Positions 19,282 through 27,697 of a stretch of 64,000 bases of DNA are shown here, one piece after another. This DNA comes from Sphingomonas koreensis. GTDB lineage: Bacteria > Pseudomonadota > Alphaproteobacteria > Sphingomonadales > Sphingomonadaceae. Position 1 is the first letter of the stretch. Every line of letters starts with the position of its first letter. The notes below the pieces were generated by a model that did no database searches, was not told the DNA's origin, and saw nothing but the letters and a program-made list of their open reading frames with translations. The translations under genes were made by a program, and so were the position numbers. Where the stretch lies: the NCBI GenBank assembly GCA_006438735.1, contig RCZF01000002.1, positions 67,501 to 131,500 on the forward strand, read 5' to 3'.

Positions 19282-19378
19282 CGTCATGCCGGACTTGTTC
19301 CGGGCTCCAACCGGCCGCGCTAGCCGACGCTACTGCTTTCGAGGACCGGTGGCCCCGGAAACAAGTCCGGGCTGACGA
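19282..19378. repeat. Inverted repeat of the GTCATGCCGGACTTGTTCCGG type
   Basis: The arm at about 19282-19312 (CGTCATGCCGGACTTGTTCC...) pairs with 19346-19378 (...GGAAACAAGTCCGGGCTGACG). It lies between crtI and the LOG-family gene. It is a second palindromic family, distinct from the CCCCGGCCTTCGCCGGGG units nearby. Confidence 0.7.
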
Positions 19379-19425
19379 TGTGTTTTTTCTGGCAACCCGC
19401 TACCGCTTCGCTTAGCCCCGCCCGC

Positions 19426-20010
19426 ATGAACCGCATCGCCGTCTATTGTGGCTCGGCCACGCCCGCCGACCCTGTTTATATCGATACCGCCCGACAGGTC
19501 GGCCGCACCCTAGCGGAGCGCGGCATCGGCGTCGTCTATGGCGGCGGCAAGCTTGGGCTGATGGGCGCGGTCGCCGACAGCGCGCTCGAAGCCGGCGGCG
19601 AGGTGATCGGCGTGATCCCCGACGCACTGGTCGATGCCGAAGTCGCACACCGCGGGCTGACCGAGTTGCACCCGGTGCGCACGATGCACCAGCGCAAGCA
19701 GCTGTTCACCGATCTGTCCGACGGCTTCCTGACGATCCCGGGCGGCACCGGCACGATGGACGAATTGTGGGAAGCGATGAGCTGGGCACAGCTCGGCTAT
19801 CACGCCAAGCCGGTCGCGCTGCTCAACGCTGCGGGCTATTACGCTCACCTGATCGCGTTCGTCGCCAAGATGGCCGAGGTCGGCTTCCTGCGTCCGCAGC
19901 ACCGCGAGTTGCTGATCGTCGACGACACGCTGGACGGCGTGCTGACGAAGATGACGGCGCACCGGCCGCTGGAGGCGACGATCACCAAGATGAGCCAAGC
20001 GGATTTGTGA
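19426..20010 (+). CDS. LOG family (TIGR00730) nucleotide phosphoribohydrolase
   Basis: The 194-residue product starts at MNRIAVYCGS (ATG 19426). It shows the two family signatures: GGGKLGLMGAVADSAL and the PGGxGTxxE motif IPGGTGTMDELWEAMSW. LOG proteins remove ribose 5-phosphate from nucleoside monophosphates; plant homologues activate cytokinins, and bacterial ones are general AMP/cytokinin-riboside phosphohydrolases. The Arg and Glu catalytic residues are in QRKQL and in the PGG motif. It lies between crtI and crtB, a location that recurs in sphingomonads but has no known pathway logic. Confidence 0.9.
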   Translation: MNRIAVYCGSATPADPVYIDTARQVGRTLAERGIGVVYGGGKLGLMGAVADSALEAGGEVIGVIPDALVDAEVAHRGLTELHPVRTMHQRKQLFTDLSDGFLTIPGGTGTMDELWEAMSWAQLGYHAKPVALLNAAGYYAHLIAFVAKMAEVGFLRPQHRELLIVDDTLDGVLTKMTAHRPLEATITKMSQADL

Positions 20011-20029
20011 TCCTAGTAATCTCCCGGGG

Positions 20030-20095
20030 TTCCCCGACGAAGGCCGGGGCCCAGCATCCGGCCGGTCGTAAGTGGGCCCCGGCCTTCGCCGGGAA
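20030..20095. repeat. Composite inverted repeat before crtB
   Basis: 20030-20054 (TTCCCCGACGAAGGCCGGGG) and 20073-20095 (GGCCCCGGCCTTCGCCGGGAA) are mutually inverted and each is internally palindromic. It is the same family as 3681-3786 and 21081-21189. It ends only 6 nt before the crtB ATG, so a hairpin here could affect crtB translation. Confidence 0.7.
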
Positions 20096-20101
20096 ACTGG
20101 G

Positions 20102-21067
20102 ATGAAACCTACCGGGCTGGCCCTTCCTGATCGCGACGCGATCGTCGCCACCGCGCAGGAATCGATCGCGCGCGGGTCCAAGAGTTTCGCCGCCGCCAGC
20201 CGCCTGTTCGACCGCAAGACCCGCGAGCACGCCTGGCTGCTCTATGCCTGGTGCCGGCGCTGCGACGATCTCGCCGACGGGCAGGATCACGGGCACGACA
20301 TGGCCGTCGTCGCCGATCCGCAGGCGCGCCTCGCTGAAATCACCGAAAAGACCGAAGCGGCGCTGGCGGGGCGAATCGTCGGCGATCCGGCGTTCGACGC
20401 GCTGCGCATCGTCGCCACCGAAACCGCGATGCCGCACGCTTTCGCGCGCGACCTGATCGCCGGCTTCGCGCTCGACGCCGACGATTGGCGCCCGCGCAGC
20501 GAGGCCGATCTGATGCGCTATTGCTATCATGTCGCCGGCGTCGTCGGCTGCATGATGGCGGTGGTGATGGGCATCGATCCGCACGACGACGCGACGCTCG
20601 ACCGCGCCTGCGACCTCGGCCTCGCCTTCCAGCTCGCCAACATGATGCGCGACGTCGAGGAGGATGATCGCGCCGGGCGCTGCTACATTCCGCTCGAATG
20701 GCTGGCGGAGATGGACCTGCCGCCAGGCCAACATATGAAGCCGCCGTTCCGCGGCCGATTGACGCTATTGGTCGCTAGAATGGGCGAGCTGGCCGAGGCG
20801 CATGCCGCCAGCGCCCGACACGGCACGCCGGCGCTGTCGGGCAGATCGGCCTGGGCCGTGCTGGCGGCGGCGGAGATTTACGGCGGCATCGCCCGCAAGG
20901 TCCTGGCGCGAGGCGATCACGCCTGGGATCACCGCGTGACGACCTCGATGAGCGAAAAGTTGGCGATGATCGCGCGCGCGGCGGGAGAGGCGCGGGCGAG
21001 GGCGCGGCTCTATCCTGCTGCGCCGCGCGATGCGTCATTATGGACGAGGCCACGCCGACCCACTTGA
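20102..21067 (+). CDS. crtB: Phytoene synthase CrtB
   Basis: CrtB condenses two geranylgeranyl diphosphates head-to-head into phytoene, the first committed carotenoid step. The ATG at 20102 gives 321 residues; an upstream ATG lies within the repeat element and is rejected. Early motifs are ARGSKSFAAASRLF and the first Asp-rich site CRRCDDLADGQD. The second Asp-rich motif is ANMMRDVEEDD, followed by GRCYIPLEW. Both bind Mg-diphosphate. The family signature YCYHVAGVVGCMM is intact. The ribosome-binding site is poor, because the repeat abuts the start. The C-terminal ~35 residues are Arg-rich and not conserved. Confidence 0.95.
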   Translation: MKPTGLALPDRDAIVATAQESIARGSKSFAAASRLFDRKTREHAWLLYAWCRRCDDLADGQDHGHDMAVVADPQARLAEITEKTEAALAGRIVGDPAFDALRIVATETAMPHAFARDLIAGFALDADDWRPRSEADLMRYCYHVAGVVGCMMAVVMGIDPHDDATLDRACDLGLAFQLANMMRDVEEDDRAGRCYIPLEWLAEMDLPPGQHMKPPFRGRLTLLVARMGELAEAHAASARHGTPALSGRSAWAVLAAAEIYGGIARKVLARGDHAWDHRVTTSMSEKLAMIARAAGEARARARLYPAAPRDASLWTRPRRPT

Positions 21068-21080
21068 CCTCCCTCTTACC

Positions 21081-21189
21081 CTTCCCCTGCGAAGGCCAAG
21101 GCCCAGTTGGGATGTCGGCTTTGGCGAGCAAAGTACTCAATTGCTAAACGCTTCCACCTCTACCCCGGCCTTCGCCGGGGAAAGACTGG
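21081..21189. repeat. Composite inverted repeat after crtB
   Basis: 21081-21112 (CTTCCCCTGCGAAGGCC...) is inverted relative to 21161-21189 (ACCCCGGCCTTCGCCGGGGAA). It is the same family as at 3681 and 20030, but the left arm is degraded. It fills the space between the convergent crtB and small-protein genes and may serve as a bidirectional 3' end. Confidence 0.65.
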
Positions 21190-21199
21190 CGCGAAAACC

Positions 21200-21433
21200 T
21201 TACCCCCTCTGCTGGCCGTTGCCCTGGGCGCGCGCGATTGTAACGCCTGTCGAGCGGCATGCCGCCTGGATTTCGGGATAATCGAGATCGCTGTTGCGCT
21301 CCAACGCGGCAGGCATCGCCGCCTGGCAGGCAGCGGGGGAGACGTAATGGATCGGCTCGACACGCTGTTGCTGGCAGGCCTGCGATCCGTCGCCGCAGCC
21401 CATGATGGCGATCACATAGAAGATCGGTTGCAT
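21200..21433 (-). CDS. Small Cys-containing probable exported protein
   Basis: The 77-residue product starts at the ATG at 21433 behind a GGGAG site. The N-terminal stretch MQPIFYVIAIMGCGDGSQAC is hydrophobic and then cysteine-bearing. Four cysteines (residues about 13, 20, 36, 60) could form two disulfides. The middle (YVSPAACQAAMPAALERNSDLDYPEIQAACR) resembles short uncharacterised proteins I associate with sphingomonads. The hydrophobic start may be a signal or membrane anchor but lacks basic residues. The C-terminal tail is Gly/Gln-rich. It is convergent with crtB and divergent from the ABC exporter. No function is proposed. Confidence 0.6.
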   Translation of the reverse strand: MQPIFYVIAIMGCGDGSQACQQQRVEPIHYVSPAACQAAMPAALERNSDLDYPEIQAACRSTGVTIARAQGNGQQRG

Positions 21434-21533
21434 CGTCGCGTCTCCCTTTCCTGCCGCTAAAAACCATCCGGTCGCCCGCAAGGTTCCAAACGGCGCTGTT
21501 GCAGCACGCCTCGCCTCCCTACATGATCGCCCG

Positions 21534-23360
21534 ATGCCACCCGACTTCTCCACCAAATCCAGCGACGCCGATCGGCCGTTATGGCCAATGCTGCGGCGCT
21601 TTCTGCCCTATTTGTGGCCGGCCGGCGAAACCGGGCTAAAGGCGCGAATCATCGTCTCGCTGCTGCTCGTGCTCGCGTCCAAGCTGGTGCAGGTCTATGG
21701 CGCGCCGTTCGCGTTGCAGGGCGTCGTCAACGGTATGGCCGCGGGGAATCGCAGCGCGACGACGCTGGTGATGGCGCTGGCGGTGGGCTACGCCGCGGCG
21801 CGTTTCGGCAGCGTGTTGTTCGACAATATCCGCAACGCGGTGTTCGAGCGCGTCGGCCAGGATGCGACGCGGCGGCTGGCGGCGACGGTGTTTCGCCACT
21901 TGCACAAACTCTCGCTGCGCTTCCATCTCGAGCGCCGCACCGGCGCCGTCACTAAGGTCGTCGAGCGCGGCACCAAGAGCATCGACACGATGCTCTATTT
22001 CCTACTGTTCAACATCGCGCCGACGGTGCTCGAGCTGGCGATGGTGATCGGCATCTTCTGGACCAAGTTCGGCGTGTGGCTGGTCGCCGCGACGCTGGTG
22101 ATGGTGGCGGTCTATATCGTCTTCACGCGCATCGTCACAGATTGGCGAAACGCGCTGCGCGCCGAGATGAACGATCTCGATACCGGCGCTGTCGCGCATG
22201 CGGTCGATTCGCTGCTCAACTTCGAAACCGTCAAATATTTCGGCGCCGAGGAGCGCGAAGGCGCGCGGTATGACCGAGCGATGGCGGCCTATGCCACCGC
22301 CGCAGTGAAGAACCAGACGTCGCTGTCGTGGCTCAACATCGGCCAGGCGCTGATCACCAATGTGATGATGGCCGGCGGCATGGCGCTGGTGGTGTGGGGC
22401 TGGAGCCAGGGGCGCTTCAACGCCGGCAACGTGGTGCTCGTCTCGACGCTGCTCAGCCAGTTGTTCCGGCCGCTCGATCTGCTCGGCATGGTCTATCGCA
22501 CGATCCGCCAGGGCGTGATCGATATGGCGGCGATGTACGATCTGATCGATACGCCGAGCGAAGTGGTCGACGCGCCCGGCGCGCCGCCGCTCAAGGTCAG
22601 CGACGGGCACGTTCGCTTCGAAGGCGTGCGCTTCGATTACGATCCCGATCGGCCGATCCTCAAGGGGATCGATCTCGACATTCCGCCGGGCCATACGCTG
22701 GCAGTGGTCGGCCCGTCGGGCGCGGGCAAATCGACGCTCGCGCGGCTGATGTACCGTTTCTACGATCTCACCGGCGGCCGCATCACCATCGACGGGCAGG
22801 ACATCGCGCAAGTGACGCAAGCGAGCCTTCGCGCTGCGATCGGCATCGTGCCGCAGGATACCGTGCTGTTCAACGAAACGATCGGTTACAACATCGCTTA
22901 CGGCCGCGAGGGCGCCGGGACCGACGAGATCGAGCGCGCCGCCAGGGGCGCGGCAATCGCCGACTTCATCGAGCGCCAGCCGCTCGGCTACGACACCCGG
23001 GTCGGCGAGCGCGGGCTGAAATTGTCGGGCGGCGAGAAGCAGCGCGTCGCAATCGCCCGCACCTTGCTCAAGAACCCGCCGGTCCTGATCCTCGACGAAG
23101 CGACCTCCGCGCTCGACAGCCGCACCGAGGGCGAGATCCAGGACACGCTCGAACGGATCGGGCGCGGCCGCACCACGATCGTCATCGCCCACCGCCTGTC
23201 GACGATCGTCGACGCCGACGAGATCGTCGTGCTGGAAGCCGGCGCGATCGTCGAGCGCGGCAGCCATGCCGATCTGCTGCGCCGCGGCGGCCTCTACGCC
23301 GAAATGTGGAACCGCCAGGCGCAGGAGCGCGAACAGGGCGAGGCGCTGGCCGCGGAATAG
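21534..23360 (+). CDS. Atm1-type ABC exporter (fused permease/ATPase)
   Basis: The 608-residue half-transporter has an N-terminal six-helix permease domain (about 30-330), then an ATPase domain. Walker A is GPSGAGKST, the Q-loop is IGIVPQDTVLFN, the signature is LSGGEKQRVAIARTL, Walker B is VLILDEATSALD and the H-loop is VIAHRLST. Segments such as GAVTKVVERGTKSIDTMLYF and NFETVKYFGAEE are characteristic of the Atm1/ABCB7/HMT1 group, whose members export glutathione-linked iron-sulfur precursors or heavy-metal conjugates. In alphaproteobacteria this protein is usually linked to metal tolerance. It should act as a homodimer in the inner membrane. Confidence 0.92.
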   Translation: MPPDFSTKSSDADRPLWPMLRRFLPYLWPAGETGLKARIIVSLLLVLASKLVQVYGAPFALQGVVNGMAAGNRSATTLVMALAVGYAAARFGSVLFDNIRNAVFERVGQDATRRLAATVFRHLHKLSLRFHLERRTGAVTKVVERGTKSIDTMLYFLLFNIAPTVLELAMVIGIFWTKFGVWLVAATLVMVAVYIVFTRIVTDWRNALRAEMNDLDTGAVAHAVDSLLNFETVKYFGAEEREGARYDRAMAAYATAAVKNQTSLSWLNIGQALITNVMMAGGMALVVWGWSQGRFNAGNVVLVSTLLSQLFRPLDLLGMVYRTIRQGVIDMAAMYDLIDTPSEVVDAPGAPPLKVSDGHVRFEGVRFDYDPDRPILKGIDLDIPPGHTLAVVGPSGAGKSTLARLMYRFYDLTGGRITIDGQDIAQVTQASLRAAIGIVPQDTVLFNETIGYNIAYGREGAGTDEIERAARGAAIADFIERQPLGYDTRVGERGLKLSGGEKQRVAIARTLLKNPPVLILDEATSALDSRTEGEIQDTLERIGRGRTTIVIAHRLSTIVDADEIVVLEAGAIVERGSHADLLRRGGLYAEMWNRQAQEREQGEALAAE

Positions 23361-23361
23361 C

Positions 23362-24135
23362 TCAGGCCGGCTGCACTTCACCCGGATGCCGCCCGGCGCG
23401 TTGCGGCAGGACGAGGATCGACGCCAGGATCGCCACCGCCAGGACCACACTCGCCAGCGGCCGGCTGAAGGCAAGGCCGCCGTCGGCCACCGGCTTGTCG
23501 AGGAAATCGCCGACCGTCGCGCCCAACGGCCGCGTCAGGATGAACGCCGCCCAGAACATGGTGACATGCGACACCGCGGCGCGCCAATACAACAGCGCCA
23601 GCACCGCGATCATCCCGCCGAACAGCAACGCGCCGCCGACATACCCCAGCGGCGTATCGTCAGCGATCCAGTCGCCCAGCGCGGTGCCCAGCGTCTGCGA
23701 AAAAGTGATCGTCAGCCAGTAGAACATTTCCGCGCGCGGCGTGCGCACCGTCGCGACCGAGACCGAACCCGTCACTGCGCGCCACGTCAGCAGCGATCCG
23801 ATCACACAGCCGAGCAGCAGCGTCGATCCGCCGGCATAGCCGATCCCCAATGAGCGATCAGCGAAATCGGCCATCGTCGTGCCCGCAGTGGTCGAGGCGA
23901 TGATCGTCGCCCAATAGAGGAACGGGTGGAAACGCTTGGCCGCGATCTGCCAGATCACCAGCAAGATCAGCAATCCCAGGAAGATCGCGGTGCCGACCAG
24001 ATACCCGAGGTTCATCGTCATCGTCACGGTGTCGCCGCCGGTCTCGCCCAGCGTCGTCGCGAGAATCTTGATGACCCAGAAGCCGAGCGTGACAGCCGGA
24101 ACCTTGGTGACGATGTCGCGGTCGGTATCGGTCAT
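23362..24135 (-). CDS. COG4705 family membrane protein with fourfold internal repeat
   Basis: The start is the ATG at 24135, with GGAGG 8 nt upstream; an in-frame GTG at 24159 is less likely. The 257 residues contain eight or so hydrophobic segments arranged as four similar modules, each carrying a [L/A]G-x-T-x-[G/A]D motif: LGETGGDTV, AGTTMADFA, LGTALGDWI, LGATVGDFL. The repeating membrane Asp/Gly/Thr pattern suggests a transporter or ion-handling pore, but the family (hypothetical membrane-anchored protein) has no established substrate. The stop is one base from the stop of the convergent ABC exporter. Confidence 0.8.
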   Translation of the reverse strand: MTDTDRDIVTKVPAVTLGFWVIKILATTLGETGGDTVTMTMNLGYLVGTAIFLGLLILLVIWQIAAKRFHPFLYWATIIASTTAGTTMADFADRSLGIGYAGGSTLLLGCVIGSLLTWRAVTGSVSVATVRTPRAEMFYWLTITFSQTLGTALGDWIADDTPLGYVGGALLFGGMIAVLALLYWRAAVSHVTMFWAAFILTRPLGATVGDFLDKPVADGGLAFSRPLASVVLAVAILASILVLPQRAGRHPGEVQPA

Positions 24136-24313
24136 CGGCAGTCCCTCCGAATTGGACACAATGACCTAGCAGGCCGTGCGGCCGAAAGAAAAGCCGCAAC
24201 TTCATTGACTTGCCCGCCACCATGACAGGACGGAGACTTTTTGTCGCGTAATCCGTGGCTTGCTCGTTTTGGTCGGGTTCGACAACGTTCCCGCTTCCGA
24301 ACGGGGAGCGGAA

Positions 24314-25723
24314 ATGGGGGAATGGAATAGCGCGGCCTGGGTTATCCAGGTGATCGCGCGTGAGACGATGTTGTTCGCCGCGGCCGGCTTCCTGATCGGC
24401 GGGCTCGACGATGCCGCGATCGACCTGCTCTATTTCGGGCGGCGCGGCTGGTCTGCGCTGCGCCGTGGTGCCAGGCGAGCGCCGTTGCTGAGCGACTTTC
24501 CGCCACAAGCGAGTTCCGGCCGAATCGTCGTGTTCATCGCCGCCTGGGACGAATCGGCCGTGATCGGCGCGATGCTGAGAGCGACATTGGCGCGGTTCGA
24601 CCATCCCGATTACGCGCTTTACGTCGGCGCCTATCCCAATGACCGCGCCACGATCGACGCCATCGCGGCGGTCGCCGAACATGATCGGCGGATCAGGTTG
24701 GTGATCGGCGCCGACGCCGGCCCCACCACCAAGGCCGGGTGCCTCAACACGCTTTGGCGCGCGCTGTTGCGAGACGAAGCGGCGGGCGCCCGGCGCGCTA
24801 AGGCCGTCGTGCTCCACGATGCCGAAGACGTGGTCCATCCGGCCGAACTGTCGGTGTTCGATCGGTTGATCGATCGCTGCGATGTCGTGCAATTGCCGGT
24901 GCTGCCGTTGGTCGATCGCGGCTCGCGGCTGGTGTCCGGCCATTATATCGACGAATTCGCCGAGTCGCACGCAAAGCAGCTCGTGGTTCGCGAAGCGCTG
25001 GACGCGGGCTTGCCGCTGGCCGGCGTCGGTTGCGCCATTGCCCGCCCGATGCTCGACCGTGTCGCGGCGAAGCGCGGCGGTATGCCATTCGATCCGGCCA
25101 GCCTGACCGAGGATTACGAGCTGGGCCTGATGATCGCCGCGCTCGGCGGCCGCGGCGTCCTTGCGCGAATCCGCGAACGGCGGGGCGGCCCGATCGTCGC
25201 CGTGCGAGCCTATTTTCCCGCCGATCTCGATGCGGCAGTGCGGCAGAAGGCGCGCTGGCTGATCGGCATTGCGCTGGCCGGCTGGGACCGGGTCGGCTGG
25301 GGCCGGTGGAGCGACTGGCGCGATCACTGGATGCGGATGCGCGACCGCCGCGCGCCGCTCGCGGTGCTGGTGCTGGCGGTCGCTTATATCGCGCTGATCG
25401 CCTGGGGTGCGTCGGCGCTGCTTCACCTGCTGGCGGGCGGGCCGGCGCTCAAACTGTCACCGGCGGCGCAGCTGTTGCTCCGGATCAATGCACGCTTTTT
25501 CGTTTGGCGATTGGCGATGCGGGCGGCCTTCACCGGCGACGCTTATGGCTGGCGCGAAGCGTTGTTGTCGCTGCCGCGCGCGCTGATCGGCAACATCATC
25601 GCGCTGATGGCCGCCCGGCGCGCACTGCCGCGCTATCTCGCGATGCTGGCCGGCGCCGCGCCGCATTGGGACAAGACCGCGCACCATTTTCCGTCCGATA
25701 TCGGCGAGGCAATCGGCGGGTGA
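24314..25723 (+). CDS. NfrB-like family 2 glycosyltransferase, membrane-bound
   Basis: The ATG at 24314 (GGGGAG site) gives 469 residues. A first membrane segment (AAWVIQVIARETMLFAAAGF) leads into a GT-A domain. It has an early nucleotide-binding segment (VVFIAAWDESAVIGAML), a DxD-like motif (LHDAEDVVH), the acceptor/base motif TEDYELGL and a QxxRW-type motif (QKARWLIGIALAGWD). C-terminal membrane helices follow (LAVLVLAVAYIALIAWGASAL and others). This layout matches NfrB of the phage N4 adsorption system and other processive exopolysaccharide synthases. The following gene overlaps its stop by 4 nt and looks like an NfrA C-terminal barrel, supporting a surface polysaccharide made and exported by the pair. 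Confidence 0.85.
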   Translation: MGEWNSAAWVIQVIARETMLFAAAGFLIGGLDDAAIDLLYFGRRGWSALRRGARRAPLLSDFPPQASSGRIVVFIAAWDESAVIGAMLRATLARFDHPDYALYVGAYPNDRATIDAIAAVAEHDRRIRLVIGADAGPTTKAGCLNTLWRALLRDEAAGARRAKAVVLHDAEDVVHPAELSVFDRLIDRCDVVQLPVLPLVDRGSRLVSGHYIDEFAESHAKQLVVREALDAGLPLAGVGCAIARPMLDRVAAKRGGMPFDPASLTEDYELGLMIAALGGRGVLARIRERRGGPIVAVRAYFPADLDAAVRQKARWLIGIALAGWDRVGWGRWSDWRDHWMRMRDRRAPLAVLVLAVAYIALIAWGASALLHLLAGGPALKLSPAAQLLLRINARFFVWRLAMRAAFTGDAYGWREALLSLPRALIGNIIALMAARRALPRYLAMLAGAAPHWDKTAHHFPSDIGEAIGG

Positions 25724-26724
25724 CTCGATCGGGCCGGCCGCTGCGCTTTCTTGGGCTGACCGTGGGCGGCTGGGCAGCGTTTCGGGTGGTGATGCTGTGG
25801 CCGCCAGCCGCCGACATCGTGAGAGCGATCCCGCACTTCGTCCAGCCGACCGCTGCCGCCGCACCGATGGTTGCGGCCCCAGCGGCAGAACGGGTCGCGA
25901 CTATTTGGCAGATGCCGGCGCCGCGAGCGCGGGCCGTGACTCAACCGGCACCACTGGTCCGATCGGCAAACGGTCCGACCGCAACCGCGCTGGCGCTGGT
26001 CGGCATGATCCGGCTGGGCGACGCGCAGACGGTTGAGCGGCCGCCGACGGTGATGATCGCGCTCTTCGCCCCGCCATCAAGCCTCGCCGCGCACCCCTCG
26101 CGCTGGTCGGGCAGTGCCTGGCTGGTCGCGCGGGGTGGCGGCGCGGGGCGCGGCGCCGGGTTCGGCGGCGGTCAGCTTGGCGGATCGCAGGCCGGGCTGC
26201 GGATCGCCTATTCTCTTAAGCGAAAGCTGGCCGCCGTCGCGCGGCTGACGACGCCGCTCGAAGGCAAGGGCCGCGAGTTGGCGATCGGGGTCGACTGGCA
26301 GCCGACCCGATTGCCGCTTCGGCTCATCGCCGAACAGCGCATCGTGCTCGATGGCGGCAAAGGCGGCCCGGCGGTCGGCGTGGTCGGCGGACTCGGGCCG
26401 GCGGCGATCGGCGGCGGCTTCGATCTCGAGGCCTATGGCCAGGCCGGCGCGATCGATCGTCACAGCCTCGAAGGCTTCGCCGACGGCGCGGCGCGCGTCA
26501 CGCGACGGGTGGCGACGATCGGCCCGGCGCGGATCGACGTCGGCGGCGGCGCCTGGGGCGGTGCGCAACGCGGCGCGGCGCGGCTCGACATCGGCCCGAG
26601 CGCCGTGCTCGCACTGCCGGTCGGCCGCGTGCCGGCGCGGCTGATGCTCGATTGGCGGCAGCGGATCGCCGGCGACGCGCGTCCCGGCTCCGGACCCGCG
26701 CTGACGTTGGCGACCGATTTCTGA
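25720..26724 (+). CDS. NfrA-C-like outer-membrane protein coupled to the glycosyltransferase
   Basis: The GTG at 25720 overlaps the glycosyltransferase stop (GTGA) and gives 334 residues. An N-terminal hydrophobic stretch (LRFLGLTVGGWAAFRVVML) may be a signal. After a Pro/Ala-rich linker, the last ~190 residues look like beta strands: GGSQAGLRIAYSL, LAIGVDWQPTRLPLRLIAEQR, and an end LTLATDF with terminal Phe. I compare this by eye with the C-terminal domain of NfrA (phage N4 adsorption protein A), the usual partner of NfrB, but without the N-terminal TPR part seen in full NfrA. I infer an outer-membrane component for the polysaccharide. The frame is open much further upstream, but that part is antisense-like shadow of the glycosyltransferase. 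Confidence 0.65.
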   Translation: MTRSGRPLRFLGLTVGGWAAFRVVMLWPPAADIVRAIPHFVQPTAAAAPMVAAPAAERVATIWQMPAPRARAVTQPAPLVRSANGPTATALALVGMIRLGDAQTVERPPTVMIALFAPPSSLAAHPSRWSGSAWLVARGGGAGRGAGFGGGQLGGSQAGLRIAYSLKRKLAAVARLTTPLEGKGRELAIGVDWQPTRLPLRLIAEQRIVLDGGKGGPAVGVVGGLGPAAIGGGFDLEAYGQAGAIDRHSLEGFADGAARVTRRVATIGPARIDVGGGAWGGAQRGAARLDIGPSAVLALPVGRVPARLMLDWRQRIAGDARPGSGPALTLATDF

Positions 26725-26782
26725 ACCCAGTGATGCGCGCCGCGCTTTAACCCGCGCCACGAACGCGATAACGCTTGCCGGC

Positions 26783-27697
26783 ATGGACGTGTACCTCCCG
26801 ATCGCCAATCTTTCGGTCAATGCGCTGGTGATCGTGCTGCTGGGCGGCGGGGTCGGCTTGCTGTCAGGCATGTTCGGGGTCGGCGGCGGCTTTCTGACGA
26901 CGCCGCTGCTGATCGTCTACGGCATCTCGCCGACCGTCGCGGCAGCAACCTCCGCGAGCCAAGTGACGGGATCGTGCGTATCGGGCGTGTTCGCCCATTT
27001 CCGCCGCAACGGCGTCGATGTGAAAATGGGCGGCACGCTGGTCGCCGGTGGCATGGTCGGCGCGGTGCTCGGCGCGTTCATCTTTCGCTGGCTGCAGACC
27101 ACCGGGCAGATCGATACCGTCATCGCGCTGCTTTACGTCGTCCTGCTCGGCGGGATCGGCGCGCTGATGGGGCGCGAATCGCTGAAGAGCATCGGCGCGC
27201 TGCGCGCCGAGACGCCCGCCCGGCCGCGCAAACGGCGGCACCATCCGCTCGTCGCCGCGCTCCCGCTGAGAACGCGCTACTATCGCTCGGGCCTCTATAT
27301 TTCGCCGCTCGCGCCGCTGCTGCTCGGCGTCTTCACCGGCATCCTGACGACGCTGCTGGGCGTCGGCGGGGGGTTCATTCTCATTCCGGCGATGCTCTAT
27401 CTGCTCGGCATGTCGACGCAGGTCGTGGTCGGCACCTCGCTGTTCCAGACGCTGTTCGTGACGGCGATCGCGACGATGGTGCACGCCACCGGGACCAAAT
27501 CGGTCGATATCGTTCTGGCCGCACTGCTGCTGCTGGGCTCGGTCGCCGGCGCGCAGGTCGGTGTGCGGCTGGCGACGCGGGTGAAGCCCGAATATCTCCG
27601 GCTGCTGCTGGCGGTGATGGTGCTGCTGGTCGCCGCGCGCATGGCGATCGGGCTCGGCTGGCGCCCGGCCGACCTCTATTCGGTCGACCTGTCGTGA
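26783..27697 (+). CDS. TauE/SafE family sulfite/organosulfur exporter
   Basis: The 304-residue polytopic protein has eight to nine predicted helices in two homologous halves. Each half opens with the family hallmark GxGGGF: GMFGVGGGFLTTPLL near residue 30 and TLLGVGGGFILIPAML near 195. A basic loop (ARPRKRRHHPL) separates the halves. TauE/SafE proteins export small anions such as sulfite or sulfoacetate, or import them in some cases; the substrate here is unknown. The following TIGR02186 gene overlaps the stop by 4 nt, the pairing usually seen for this subfamily in alphaproteobacteria. Confidence 0.9.
   Translation: MDVYLPIANLSVNALVIVLLGGGVGLLSGMFGVGGGFLTTPLLIVYGISPTVAAATSASQVTGSCVSGVFAHFRRNGVDVKMGGTLVAGGMVGAVLGAFIFRWLQTTGQIDTVIALLYVVLLGGIGALMGRESLKSIGALRAETPARPRKRRHHPLVAALPLRTRYYRSGLYISPLAPLLLGVFTGILTTLLGVGGGFILIPAMLYLLGMSTQVVVGTSLFQTLFVTAIATMVHATGTKSVDIVLAALLLLGSVAGAQVGVRLATRVKPEYLRLLLAVMVLLVAARMAIGLGWRPADLYSVDLS

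Noticed and set aside
24255..24320. Second EcfG-like promoter near AACGTTCC before the glycosyltransferase gene
   Set aside because: The half-sites are adjacent or wrongly spaced; no GGAAC-N16/17-CGTT arrangement is present.
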